A stretch of DNA of 64,000 nt, taken from positions 1,984,001-2,048,000 of the forward strand of contig NZ_CP126307.1 in the NCBI RefSeq assembly GCF_030144325.1, in the 5' to 3' direction. Source of the stretch: Bosea vestrisii (GTDB taxonomy: Bacteria > Pseudomonadota > Alphaproteobacteria > Rhizobiales > Beijerinckiaceae). The notes under the pieces are model-generated. The model was not told the DNA's origin and did no database searches. It saw only the letters and a program-made list of their open reading frames with translations. The first letter of the stretch is position 1. Each line of letters begins with the position of its first letter. The position numbers and the translations under genes were made by a program. Below, one piece after another: positions 26,262 through 34,913 of the stretch.

Positions 26262-26521
26262 AAGTCGGAGGCCGTCAAGCGATGGTAGCTCTGGCGCTTG
26301 CGGGAATAAGCGGCCCCGGCGGCTTTATGAATGGTCGCAAGGTGCCCATCATACGCCCTTAGCGTCGACGCTTCGTCCGGACCGGCTGAAGCGTCGATAC
26401 CGTGCAACGCCGCGAGTTCGACCTCGAATGCAATCTCCAGCGCGGAATCGGAGCCCCAGAAACAGACGCAGTTTCGAGCGGCGTCATACCGTCGGATCGG
26501 ATTGGGGAAGTGGAGACTCAT
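26258..26521 (-). CDS. DUF1488 family protein
   Basis: The 87-residue product opens MSLHFPNPIRRYDAARNCVC followed by FWGSDSALEIAFEV, the pattern of DUF1488. This is a short proteobacterial family of unknown function. The start at 26521 is chosen over an upstream ATG because the ribosome site (GAGGATGA) fits and family homology begins here. Confidence 0.75.
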   Translation of the reverse strand: MSLHFPNPIRRYDAARNCVCFWGSDSALEIAFEVELAALHGIDASAGPDEASTLRAYDGHLATIHKAAGAAYSRKRQSYHRLTASDF

Positions 26522-26659
26522 GAGATCATCCTCGAAGGAGCTGATCGAGTTCAAGCGCGTATCTTAGGCGGGCCGGGGTCTCCGGTCGCGCGATGCGGAG
26601 AAACCGCTTCGCGCGACGAGGAGCCGCCTGGCATCAAACCGCGCGACTGGCGAGCAATC

Positions 26660-27013
26660 TCAGGTCTTCGGAACACCGAGAGCTGCCGCGCAGGCCTTGG
26701 CTACGTCCGAGTCAGGCGATGAGCTGCCCGGCATTGTTGCCCATCCCCCTTTTGCGATGAAGTCGCCCTGTTGCCAGGAACTGATCTTCTTGAGCTCGAC
26801 GAGCTGCTCCGTCGCATTGTTCTGCTGCTGGAATCTCACCACGCAGATCGGCGAGAGAGCGGCGACGAGGGCGGTATTCGAGCGTGCCTTGGCTTCACGT
26901 TCCGCCGTGCTCTGCGTCACCCAGCCGCCCCAGGTGAAACCGACGACGGCGAGTGCAACAGCTCCGCCGACGGCGCCCCAGGCGGCCGGCTTCAGTTCTG
27001 CTGGAATTTTCAT
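26660..27013 (-). CDS. Single-pass membrane hypothetical protein (117 aa)
   Basis: The 117-residue product has one N-terminal membrane helix (about residues 10-32: AWGAVGGAVALAVVGFTWGG). A helical periplasmic domain with two Cys follows (PICVVRFQQQNNATEQLVEL, KACAAALGV). The helix may be an uncleaved anchor. I recognise the pattern from Hyphomicrobiales genomes but no function. Confidence 0.68.
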   Translation of the reverse strand: MKIPAELKPAAWGAVGGAVALAVVGFTWGGWVTQSTAEREAKARSNTALVAALSPICVVRFQQQNNATEQLVELKKISSWQQGDFIAKGGWATMPGSSSPDSDVAKACAAALGVPKT

Positions 27014-27559
27014 GATGTCGGACTTCCCGAACCGGAAGAAATCTTCCGTAAAACATCATAACAGGTTTTAGATGAGGGCGGTTATATTTCGATACAATTC
27101 ATTTATTTTGGCGGCAAAATACGATTTTACAGAATCGAGAGTAGATAAGCTTTTATGATGCTACCCGCTATAGATGGCCGTCGATAATTATAAATTGGCG
27201 CTATAGGAATCCAAAAATCGACGGCGGCGGTTGAGGTGGCGACGTGGCGATGTCCAGGCCTGTGGAACGCGGGTAGACGCGCAGATAGGCACTAACCGCG
27301 ACACACCATGGTCGACTTCCGAGGTAGGCGCTGCAAGCTGGATGCATGGTGGATAGACTTGGTGGCAAGCGCCGAACGGTGTGCTCTTCGCCGACAGGTT
27401 GCTCACCCGCGTTTCGAAATCTTCGGCCGAGAGCTTGCGTCACGGGGATGTGACGAGAGCACGGGCCACGGCGCACGAACTGCTCCCTTGGAGAGCAAAT
27501 CCCGTAACCAGAGTGCCGTAGAGTGCGATTGGGTCGCGCTCTACGGCCGCCGCCTCGGT
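27014..27559. other. Intergenic region with AT-rich core
   Basis: No convincing gene. About 27040-27220 is clearly AT-rich. It contains an 8-bp inverted repeat CCGTCGAT/ATCGACGG (27178-27185 and 27217-27224) and the octamer CGCTATAG twice. The remainder returns to high GC with only short frames. It separates the carbohydrate module from the opine-like locus and could mark an old insertion boundary. Confidence 0.45.
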
Positions 27560-28673
27560 TTATCGCGCTTGAGTAAAGAAGCGTGCTGGCCGGAAGTTCT
27601 CAAGCTCAGGCCGCTGGATCGCGTTGATAATTTCATCCGCGGCCATAGCTCCGAGCGCGGGGGGAGAGTGTCGCGCCGCTATGGGTCACCATGACGTAAT
27701 AGTTTTCCACGCCTGGGACCGGCCCGATGGCTGAAAGACCGTCCTTCGGGATGGGCCTCACAGTTACACGCGCAGCCTCCGGCTTGACCGGCGCGATGCC
27801 CGGCAGGATGCGGGTGAGGCGGTCGACGAGATCGGCAGCCTGTTCCATTCCAGGATTGACGCCGATTTCCGGCGTGACGGTCGCATCGGCAGCTCCCCAG
27901 TGCAGCATCAAACGACCGGCTCCATCCGGGCGAAAATCGCAGACCGGTGATGCGACGACACGTTGGATGCTGGCTGGTACGGGCGGGGTGAAAACGAGAA
28001 AGCCAACGGTCGGTGCCAGCGGCACATTTGGGAGATCCGAGCCGACGGTATCATTTGACCAACGGCCGGTGCAGTTTACAACGAGGTCGGCGTAAAAGCT
28101 TTCACCACCTTCGCTGCGCACGCCTTTAACCTTGCCGCTCTCGACGATCAGGCCGGCAACCCTCGTCTGGGTGCGGAGCGTCGCCCCGTGGAGCCGGGCC
28201 GCACTCATCATTGCGTGGGCATAGACCACGGGATCGAGCCAGCCATCATTCGGACACCACGCGATCGGTGCATCGCCGACCGCTTCGGGCGCGATGTCCG
28301 GCTCCAGTTCGAGCAATTGCTTGCGATCGATCCACTCGACCGCATAGTCCCAGCTCTGCAGTCGCTCGACTTTGGCCTTCAAGGCGGCCTGTTCGGATTC
28401 GGCCCTCCATTCGACGCGGCCGCCGCCGTGCCACCAAGGCGTCGCGCCGAATTCGTCTTTCAGAGCGGCGTGCGCCTTCATGCCGGCGACATTTAGGTCG
28501 TGATAGGCGCGCGGCGACTTGTTGCTGGAGTTCGTCCACGCGAAGGAAATGCCGGACGTACCGCCGCCGACACGGGTCGCTTCCAGCACGGTGACCTTTG
28601 CGCCGGCACGCGCCAGCCGATAGGCGACCGACGTCCCGATGACGCCGGCACCGACTACGATGATCTCAGTCAT
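27560..28673 (-). pseudogene. FAD-dependent D-amino-acid-oxidase-type oxidoreductase, 3' frameshift
   Basis: A DAO-superfamily enzyme with an N-terminal FAD Rossmann loop (IVVGAGVIGTSVAYRLARAG) and AWTNSSNKSPRAYHDLNVAG. It is closely related to the paralogue three genes upstream. The open frame ends early after THSGATLSP, at six G bases (27659-27664). Removing one restores ALGAMAADEIINAIQRPELE and ENFRPARF to a stop at 27560. The restored length, 370 residues, is exactly that of the paralogue. Expected reaction: oxidative cleavage of an N-substituted (opine-like) amino acid. It is the last gene of the leftward operon. Confidence 0.82.
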
Positions 28674-28705
28674 GATCCGTATCCGTTTGAAGGGAAATGC
28701 CGGCC

Positions 28706-29794
28706 TCAGGCCGCGCGCTTCGCGACCCAGCCGTCGCGCACGAGCGACTTCAGCTCGGAGAGCGACATCGTCTCCAATCCGATTTCAGCGAGCAAATCGT
28801 TCTCGGCTGCGAAATCCCGAGCGTATAGCGCCGAGAAGATGTCCACGCCTGCCTGGTGCAGCGTCGCGGGCCGGCCGGCCATCTTGCCGAGGAGCACCGT
28901 TGGGTGCAGGCCGAACGGTGCGTCTTCCAACACGTAACGTGTGTCGATGCTGCTCGGCCCGTTGCCACCATTTCCGCGCGCGGCAAGCTGGCGGGCCATC
29001 TCGCCCACGGGAGCGGGCTCGACATGGAAGGAGAGGTTGTAGTGTTCACGGATGGTACGCACCTTGTAGCCGGCCGCCTCCGCGATCGCGAGGCGCTCGG
29101 CGTCGAGGGCTTCGAGGAGGCGCCCGACCGAATCGGTGTTGTTTTCGTTTTGCCCCCAGGTTTCGCCATGCTCCATGCGCGTGAAGTTGCACAAGGCGAT
29201 GCCGAGATGGTTCTGCGGATTGAGATTCGACAGCGAGATCGCAAGCGCGTCGTCGCGCTGAACGAAACGGTCGCCGAACAGCTCCTTGCAGATTTTCATG
29301 CCGCGCTCGGAAGCCGAGACGGGGATTGTGGCGATGTCGACCTTCGAGCGGATCGTCGAAACGTTGACGCTGGCATCGCCGGTTCTGCGGCCGGCGGTCA
29401 CCGTCGTTCCCCAGACGGCGACTGGCACATCCAAGCCGCGCTCGGCGATCTGGCGCGCGATGTAGAGCCCGCTGAACGACGTATGGGAGCTGATGATCAC
29501 AACCTGCCCGGAGACAAGATCGGCCGCTGCGGCGTCCATGGCCTTGCGGTGACCGTTCGCCGGCAGGGCAAAAAGCACCGCGCCAGCACCGGTAACAGCC
29601 TCGGCTGCGCTCGCCGCCATGGCGACCTTGAAGCTGCCTGCGAGGCTGCCTGTCGCGGTCAGCGCTTCGCCCTTGGCGATACTCTGGCCGCTCTTCCCGG
29701 ACGGCGACCATAGAACCGGCTCGTGGCCGAGAGAAGAAAGAAGAGCGGCATTGCCATAGGCAATCGAGCCCGCACCGAGCACTGCGACACGCAT
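28706..29794 (-). CDS. NAD/NADP octopine/nopaline dehydrogenase family protein
   Basis: The 362-residue protein has an N-terminal NAD(P)-binding Rossmann domain (VAVLGAGSIAYGNAALLSSL). A C-terminal all-helical octopine-dehydrogenase domain follows, with NPQNHLGIALCNFTRMEHGE and a His-containing active-site region. Members reductively condense an amino acid with a 2-oxo acid, or run the reverse. The ATG at 29794 begins the homology; a longer open frame continues upstream only as antisense-like shadow. It sits between the permuted binding-protein gene and an FAD oxidase, which suggests opine metabolism. Direction and substrate are unknown. Confidence 0.88.
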   Translation of the reverse strand: MRVAVLGAGSIAYGNAALLSSLGHEPVLWSPSGKSGQSIAKGEALTATGSLAGSFKVAMAASAAEAVTGAGAVLFALPANGHRKAMDAAAADLVSGQVVIISSHTSFSGLYIARQIAERGLDVPVAVWGTTVTAGRRTGDASVNVSTIRSKVDIATIPVSASERGMKICKELFGDRFVQRDDALAISLSNLNPQNHLGIALCNFTRMEHGETWGQNENNTDSVGRLLEALDAERLAIAEAAGYKVRTIREHYNLSFHVEPAPVGEMARQLAARGNGGNGPSSIDTRYVLEDAPFGLHPTVLLGKMAGRPATLHQAGVDIFSALYARDFAAENDLLAEIGLETMSLSELKSLVRDGWVAKRAA

Positions 29795-29830
29795 CGTTCT
29801 GATCCTTGGGAGTTGCTGGCGGTTTCGGAT

Positions 29831-29856
29831 CAGGCCGGGCATGCATGTCCGGCCTG
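29831..29856. repeat. Intercistronic hairpin (near-perfect palindrome)
   Basis: CAGGCCGG (29831-29838) and CCGGCCTG (29849-29856) form an 8-bp perfect stem around GCATGCATGT, which is itself nearly self-complementary. It lies between the binding-protein stop and the dehydrogenase start. Such hairpins commonly stabilise the upstream binding-protein mRNA or attenuate downstream expression. Confidence 0.5.
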
Positions 29857-29877
29857 TCATGCTGGACGCAATTTGCG

Positions 29878-31620
29878 TCAATACTTGTAACCGGCCTTTT
29901 CCATATACTGCTTGGCCAGGTTGAAGTCGTAGGCGATCGGCTTTAGCGCGTCGTGATCGTAGTATTCGGAGGTAAATGGCAGAGGCACCGTGCCTGGCTT
30001 GCCGAACCCTGAAACCACGTTCTTGATGATCTGCTCGCGCGGGATCATGTGGCTCATCGCCTTGCGGACATACACGGCGGCCTCGGCCGCGCGGCTGGGA
30101 TCCTGCTTGCCGAGCGGCGTCTCCACACCGGTGCCGAAGACCGGATGGTCCATGTTGAGGCAGGTCTGCATCCACTTGAACGAGTCGAAGCGATTGACCT
30201 TGCCCCAGGACGCATCGACCGTATCGAGCAGGCCGCCGACGTCGTACATCGGGTCGTGAGCATCGATGGCGCCGGATTTGATGGCGCTGAGCAGGGCATC
30301 CGCGCCCTGGATGTTGACGACATAGAAGGTCTTGACGTTGCCTTCCGTCTTTTTCCAGTAGTTCTCGTTCTTGCTGTATTTGTAAGCCTTGCGAGAAGGA
30401 TCGAAACCCTGCGGGATCCACGGCCCGGTGCCGACGGCGCCTTTTGCTTCGAAGACTGTCCCGTCCGAGGTCTTGACCGGGAAGGTGCCCAACCAGGTGC
30501 TGATCACATGGCCGCGCAGTTCCTCCGGCTTGAGGCCCTTGTAGGCGTGCTTCGGCATGATCGCGATGACCGGCATCAGGAAGTCGAGGAACATCGCGTT
30601 CGGCTGCGGCAGCGTAACCGTGATCTCGTGGGTGCCGGTGATCTTGTAGGCGTCCGACGAGCCCATCACCGTGCTGAGTGGCGCCTGGAACAGGCTCGCA
30701 TAGGCTTTATCGATGATGGTATCCCAGGTGAACTTCACGTCTTCGGCTGTGAACTCCTCGCCAGAATGCCATTTGACGCCCTTGCGCAGGCTCAGCACCC
30801 AGGTCGTGCCGTCGTCTGAACCTTTGACCGATTCCGCCAATGCCGGAACCAGCTTCTTATTGGCCCAGCTGTCATATTCCATCAGCGCGTTGTAGGCGGG
30901 GCCGAAGATGTTGGCCTCGTTATAGCCACTGCCATACATCGGGATGAGCTGGCTCGGGGGCTGCCAGGAAGCGAAAGTGGCGGTGACGTCGCCGGTGGCC
31001 CCCTCGATCATCCAATCCTCCGGGCGCGGATAGAAGACCGGGTTGTAGGTCGTCGATTCCAGGCCCTTCAGCTTGGGATTGGTGATGATCACCTCCTCCG
31101 GGTAAAAGACCATATGGAGCGGCTCGATCTCGTACCAGCGCTTCGCGAACGCGCCCATCGCCGCCTTGCGGTCTTCCGCCGTCACGGCGCGGGAGTATCT
31201 CTCGATCGACTCGTCGATCTGCTTGTCCGCGACACGGTAGTAGTTCTGCCCGTTGGGCGGAATGTTCTTGCTGTGAAACAGTGTTTCCGGGCTTGGCGAC
31301 AGGCCACTATAGTAGATTCGCTCGGAATACATGTCGAAACCGCCTTCGACATGGGTCTTGCCGCTGTCGTTCGCACGCCTGGCGATCACGACCGATGGAG
31401 GCTGGTAGCTGGCGTTGACGTCGATGCCCAGCCGCGCAAACTGCTTGCCTATCAGGTCGGTCCAGATCATCCGCGACTGCAGGTTGTTGAAGATCATCAG
31501 ATAGAGCTTGAAGAAGGGCGGCTTGGCCAAGGCTGGCTCCGGCAGCCCGCCAGCGGCGAGCGCCGCCGCTCCGGCGCCGGTCCATTTGAGAACGTCACGT
31601 CGCGTCGATTTCTCAGTCAT
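29878..31620 (-). CDS. Opp-type ABC transporter substrate-binding protein with circularly permuted domain order
   Basis: The 580-residue protein starts with a Tat-type signal (STRRDVLKW, then a hydrophobic stretch to about residue 32). Residues about 37-203 correspond to the C-terminal lobe of SBP_bac_5 proteins: a strand-helix FFKLYLMIFNNLQSRMIW..IGKQFARLGIDV, the NYYRVADKQIDESIERYSRA helix, and a FYPEEVIITNPKLKGLE end. The usual N-terminal lobe follows from about 211 (YNALMEYDSW, VPALAESVKGSDDGTTWVLS, LRKGVKWHSGEEFTAEDV). The protein stops at AKQYMEKAGYKY, where the C-lobe normally continues. The order is therefore reversed around one cut point. It sits amid permease, ATPase and opine-enzyme genes and probably binds an opine-like solute in the periplasm. 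Confidence 0.9.
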   Translation of the reverse strand: MTEKSTRRDVLKWTGAGAAALAAGGLPEPALAKPPFFKLYLMIFNNLQSRMIWTDLIGKQFARLGIDVNASYQPPSVVIARRANDSGKTHVEGGFDMYSERIYYSGLSPSPETLFHSKNIPPNGQNYYRVADKQIDESIERYSRAVTAEDRKAAMGAFAKRWYEIEPLHMVFYPEEVIITNPKLKGLESTTYNPVFYPRPEDWMIEGATGDVTATFASWQPPSQLIPMYGSGYNEANIFGPAYNALMEYDSWANKKLVPALAESVKGSDDGTTWVLSLRKGVKWHSGEEFTAEDVKFTWDTIIDKAYASLFQAPLSTVMGSSDAYKITGTHEITVTLPQPNAMFLDFLMPVIAIMPKHAYKGLKPEELRGHVISTWLGTFPVKTSDGTVFEAKGAVGTGPWIPQGFDPSRKAYKYSKNENYWKKTEGNVKTFYVVNIQGADALLSAIKSGAIDAHDPMYDVGGLLDTVDASWGKVNRFDSFKWMQTCLNMDHPVFGTGVETPLGKQDPSRAAEAAVYVRKAMSHMIPREQIIKNVVSGFGKPGTVPLPFTSEYYDHDALKPIAYDFNLAKQYMEKAGYKY

Positions 31621-31664
31621 CGCTTTCCCCTTCTTTTGTGTGATCGGCAGTGGAAGCTGGCGGC

Positions 31665-32777
31665 TCAGGCCTGAAAACGGGCCGGACGGAACTGTTCGAG
31701 TTCGACTCTCGTGCGTCCGTGAAGCACCTCGTCCGCGACAGCCTGGGCGAGGAACGGGGAGAGCGTGACACCGCTATGGGTCACGACCACGTAGTAGCCG
31801 TCGACACCGCGTGCCGGCCCGACGGTCGAGAGCCCATCGGCCGGAATGGGCCGCACCGTCGTCCGCACGGCCTCCGCCTTGACGCCTTTCAGGCCCGGCA
31901 GGATCTCGGCGGCGCTTTCCATTGCGATCCGCGCTTCCTCGCAGTCAGGCGTGCGGCTTTCGAGAGCCGCAAAGCGGTCGTCGAGCGAGTCCTTGCGCAC
32001 CATCAGCCGTCCGGCGCCGTCCGGGCGGACATCGACATCAGGGGCATGGAACGGTCGGCGTAGCTCGACACCCACCGGCGGCGTGAAAACCAGGAAGCCG
32101 ACGGTTGGTGCCAGCGGAATGTTCGGCACGGATTGGTTGACCGTCTCGTTCGACCAGCGCCCGGTGCAGTTGATGACGAGGTCAGCCTCGTGGAGTGCGC
32201 CGCTATCATCGCGTGCGCCGATCACGCGGCCGTTGCGGGTCTCCAGGCCAGTGATCCTGACTCCTGTCCTGATTGCAGCGCCATAACGCTGGCGCGCGGC
32301 GCGCAGCATCGTGCCGGCGTAGAGCACCGGATCGATCCAACCTTCCTCGGGACAGAAGACGATCTGGGCGGTATCCGGGACCGCATCCAGCGCAATCTCG
32401 GGCTCAAGTTCGCCGAGCCGCTTCTTATCGATGATCTGGGCGTCGTAACCCCATGCGCGCAGCCTTGCGACCTTCTCAGCCTGGGCGGCGACCTCCGCCG
32501 GTGCGATCCGCCATTCCAGGCTGCCGCTCTGGTGGAACCAGGGTGTGGTGCCGAACTCTTCCTTTAGCGCCGCATGGGCACGCATGCCGGCGACATTGAG
32601 GTCGTGATAGGGACGTGGTGTCTTGTTGTTGGAATTGGTCCAGGCGAAGCTTACACCAGAGGTGCCGCCGCCGACGCGGTCGGCCTCCAGCACCGTGACC
32701 TTCGCACCGCCCTGCGCAATGCGGTAGGCGATCGAGCTGCCGACGATTCCGGCTCCTACGACGATGACGTTCATCAT
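31665..32777 (-). CDS. FAD-dependent D-amino-acid-oxidase-type oxidoreductase
   Basis: The 370-residue DAO-family enzyme has its dinucleotide loop at the N-terminus (VIVVGAGIVGSSIAYRIAQG) and the FAD-linked THSGVTLSPFLAQAVADE near the C-terminus. No membrane segment is seen. It is a close paralogue of the gene at 27560-28673. Opine oxidases and similar enzymes of this superfamily oxidatively split N-substituted amino acids to an amino acid and a 2-oxo acid. Two adjacent ATG codons (32777, 32774) follow AGGAC; either could be used. It lies between the transporter ATPase and the binding-protein gene. Confidence 0.88.
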   Translation of the reverse strand: MMNVIVVGAGIVGSSIAYRIAQGGAKVTVLEADRVGGGTSGVSFAWTNSNNKTPRPYHDLNVAGMRAHAALKEEFGTTPWFHQSGSLEWRIAPAEVAAQAEKVARLRAWGYDAQIIDKKRLGELEPEIALDAVPDTAQIVFCPEEGWIDPVLYAGTMLRAARQRYGAAIRTGVRITGLETRNGRVIGARDDSGALHEADLVINCTGRWSNETVNQSVPNIPLAPTVGFLVFTPPVGVELRRPFHAPDVDVRPDGAGRLMVRKDSLDDRFAALESRTPDCEEARIAMESAAEILPGLKGVKAEAVRTTVRPIPADGLSTVGPARGVDGYYVVVTHSGVTLSPFLAQAVADEVLHGRTRVELEQFRPARFQA

Positions 32778-32803
32778 GGCATGTCCTGTAGTCTGGCCCG
32801 CAT

Positions 32804-33838
32804 TCAGCGCGGGTTGTGGCAAGCAAAGGCGTGGGTGCCGTCCGGAGCGGACAGCGGTGGAACCTGCTGGGAGCAAACCGGCAGTGCAGCCGGGCAGCGC
32901 GTATGGAAGACGCAGCCGGGCGGCCGCTTCAGGACGCTCGGAATCTCGCCACTGATTGCGTCGCGTGGCTTTTGTCGCGCCGGATCGGGCACGGGGATCG
33001 CTGAGATGAGAGCCGCGGTATAGTGGTGGCGTGGACGCGCGAAGATCTCGTCGACCTCCCCGATCTCAACGAGATTGCCGAGATACATCACGGCGATGCG
33101 GTTGCTCAGGAACCGCACCGAACTCAGATCGTGAGAGATGTAGAGATAGGAGAGCTTCAGCTCCTCCTGCAGCTCGGCGAGCAGGTTGAGGATCTGGGCG
33201 CGCACCGAGACATCGAGCGAGGATACCGGCTCATCGCAGATCAGCAGACGCGGTTCGACGGCCAGCGCGCGCGCAATGCCGATGCGCTGTCGCTGGCCGC
33301 CGGAAAACTCGTGCGGATAGCGCTCGGCATGCTCGGCCGGGAGACCGACCCGCTCCAGCAGCGCCTCGACCGCGCCGTCCCATTGCGACTGCGGGAGAAG
33401 GCGGTGGACCCGCAACGGCTCGGAGAGTATCTGTCGGACGTTCCAGCGTGGATTGAGCGAGAGATAGGGATCCTGGAAGACGTATTGCATCTGCCGGCGC
33501 AGTGCGAGGACGTCGGGCCTGCGATCCCGGGCGAAGGTCGCGCATACATCGGTTTCACCGAGTCGGATCGTCCCGGATGTGGGCGCGACAAGGTGCAGGA
33601 TCGAGCGGGCGGCGGTTGTCTTGCCGCAACCGCTCTCGCCGACGATGCTCAGTGTCTCGCCGATGCCAAGATCGAAGCTGATGTCGTTTACGGCGCGGAT
33701 GTCGCCCGTGACCGTCTGGCGGAAGAGGCCGCGTCGATGCAGCGGATAGCTTTTCACGAGTCCATCGACGCTGAGCAGGGGCTTTTGTGCGACGCGCTGG
33801 CGAATATCGGCCATCGGTTCGATCAAGGTTTCAGCCAT
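32804..33838 (-). CDS. Opp/Dpp-type ABC transporter ATP-binding protein (F subunit)
   Basis: The 344-residue ATPase has Walker A GESGCGKTT, the Q-loop region YVFQDPYLSLNPRW, the signature FSGGQRQR and Walker B LLICDEPVSSLD. The C-terminal oligopeptide-transporter extension follows, with the Cys-rich FHTRCPAALPVCSQ that may hold an iron-sulfur cluster. It overlaps the preceding D-subunit gene by 8 bases. It energises import by the two permeases upstream. Confidence 0.94.
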   Translation of the reverse strand: MAETLIEPMADIRQRVAQKPLLSVDGLVKSYPLHRRGLFRQTVTGDIRAVNDISFDLGIGETLSIVGESGCGKTTAARSILHLVAPTSGTIRLGETDVCATFARDRRPDVLALRRQMQYVFQDPYLSLNPRWNVRQILSEPLRVHRLLPQSQWDGAVEALLERVGLPAEHAERYPHEFSGGQRQRIGIARALAVEPRLLICDEPVSSLDVSVRAQILNLLAELQEELKLSYLYISHDLSSVRFLSNRIAVMYLGNLVEIGEVDEIFARPRHHYTAALISAIPVPDPARQKPRDAISGEIPSVLKRPPGCVFHTRCPAALPVCSQQVPPLSAPDGTHAFACHNPR

Positions 33839-34913
33839 GGCCGGGCACCCCGGTGCTGCCGCGCTTCAGGCAGTGGACGACACGGCCGGGCTCGATCGCC
33901 GCTGCTTGCGGGACGAGACGGGAACATTCCGGCATTGCTTCAGGGCAGCGGCCAGCGAAACGGCAGCCGCCGCTGAGCGGTTGGCCCGGGGTTGCAGCGA
34001 GGCCGACTGTCGGTAGTCGTTCGCGGCGCCCCTCGGCATCGATTACGTAGCGTTTGTCGATCCGTGGCGTCGAGGCGAGCAAGGCCTGCGTGTAGGGGTG
34101 GGACGGACGAGCGAAGACGGCATGCTTGTCGCCGGTTTCGCAGACCTGCCCGGCGTACATCACCGTGATTCGATCGGCGATGCGCGCCACCACGCCCATG
34201 TCGTGGGTGACGAAGATCATCGACATGCCGAGCCGCTGCTTCAACTCATCCAGCAGGTCGAGGATCTGCGCCTGGATGGTTACATCGAGGGCAGTAGTCG
34301 GCTCGTCGGCCAGCACCAGAGCGGGATTGCACAGCAGCGCGCGTGCGATGCAGACGCGCTGCTTCATACCGCCGCTCATTTCGTGCGGATATTGCGACAG
34401 GCGTGGGCCGGGGTCCGTGATGCCGACGAGGCGGAACAGCTCCTCGACTCGCTGGAATGCCGCAGCACGCGGCAGCTTTTCGTGAACCTTCAGGATCTCG
34501 GCAAGCTGGGCACCGACCGTCAAGAGAGGGTTGAGCGAATAGCCGGGGTTCTGGAAGATCATGGCAAGGCGCCGGCCGCGCAGCTTCTGCATCTCTCGCT
34601 GCGACTTGGCCGCCAGGTCCTGGCCTTCGAAGACGATGCGTCCGCCCGCGATCCGTCCCGGAGGTGGAAGCAGATTCAGGATCGCCAGGCTCGAGAGCGT
34701 CTTGCCGCTGCCGGACTCGCCCACGATGCCCATCGTTTCGCCGGCGCGGACCTGATAGCTGACGTCGTCGACGATCCGGACCGGCGCGCTCCAGGGCGGA
34801 AACTGGATACGAAGATTCTCGACCGAGATCAGGACTGGCGCCCGTGAATTTGAGGCTTCGGGCCGTTCAGAAGAAGCGGCTGGGGCCTGTCTTTCGGCGG
34901 CGAGGCTCGTCAT
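33831..34913 (-). CDS. Opp/Dpp-type ABC transporter ATP-binding protein (D subunit)
   Basis: The 360-residue ATPase has Walker A GESGSGKT, the signature MSGGMKQR and Walker B LVLADEPTTALD. The C-terminal GGCRFAGRCPEAMPECSRLV extension is typical of DppD/OppD. Its start overlaps the C-type permease stop by 1 base. It pairs with the F-type ATPase that follows. Confidence 0.94.
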   Translation of the reverse strand: MTSLAAERQAPAASSERPEASNSRAPVLISVENLRIQFPPWSAPVRIVDDVSYQVRAGETMGIVGESGSGKTLSSLAILNLLPPPGRIAGGRIVFEGQDLAAKSQREMQKLRGRRLAMIFQNPGYSLNPLLTVGAQLAEILKVHEKLPRAAAFQRVEELFRLVGITDPGPRLSQYPHEMSGGMKQRVCIARALLCNPALVLADEPTTALDVTIQAQILDLLDELKQRLGMSMIFVTHDMGVVARIADRITVMYAGQVCETGDKHAVFARPSHPYTQALLASTPRIDKRYVIDAEGRRERLPTVGLAATPGQPLSGGCRFAGRCPEAMPECSRLVPQAAAIEPGRVVHCLKRGSTGVPGHG

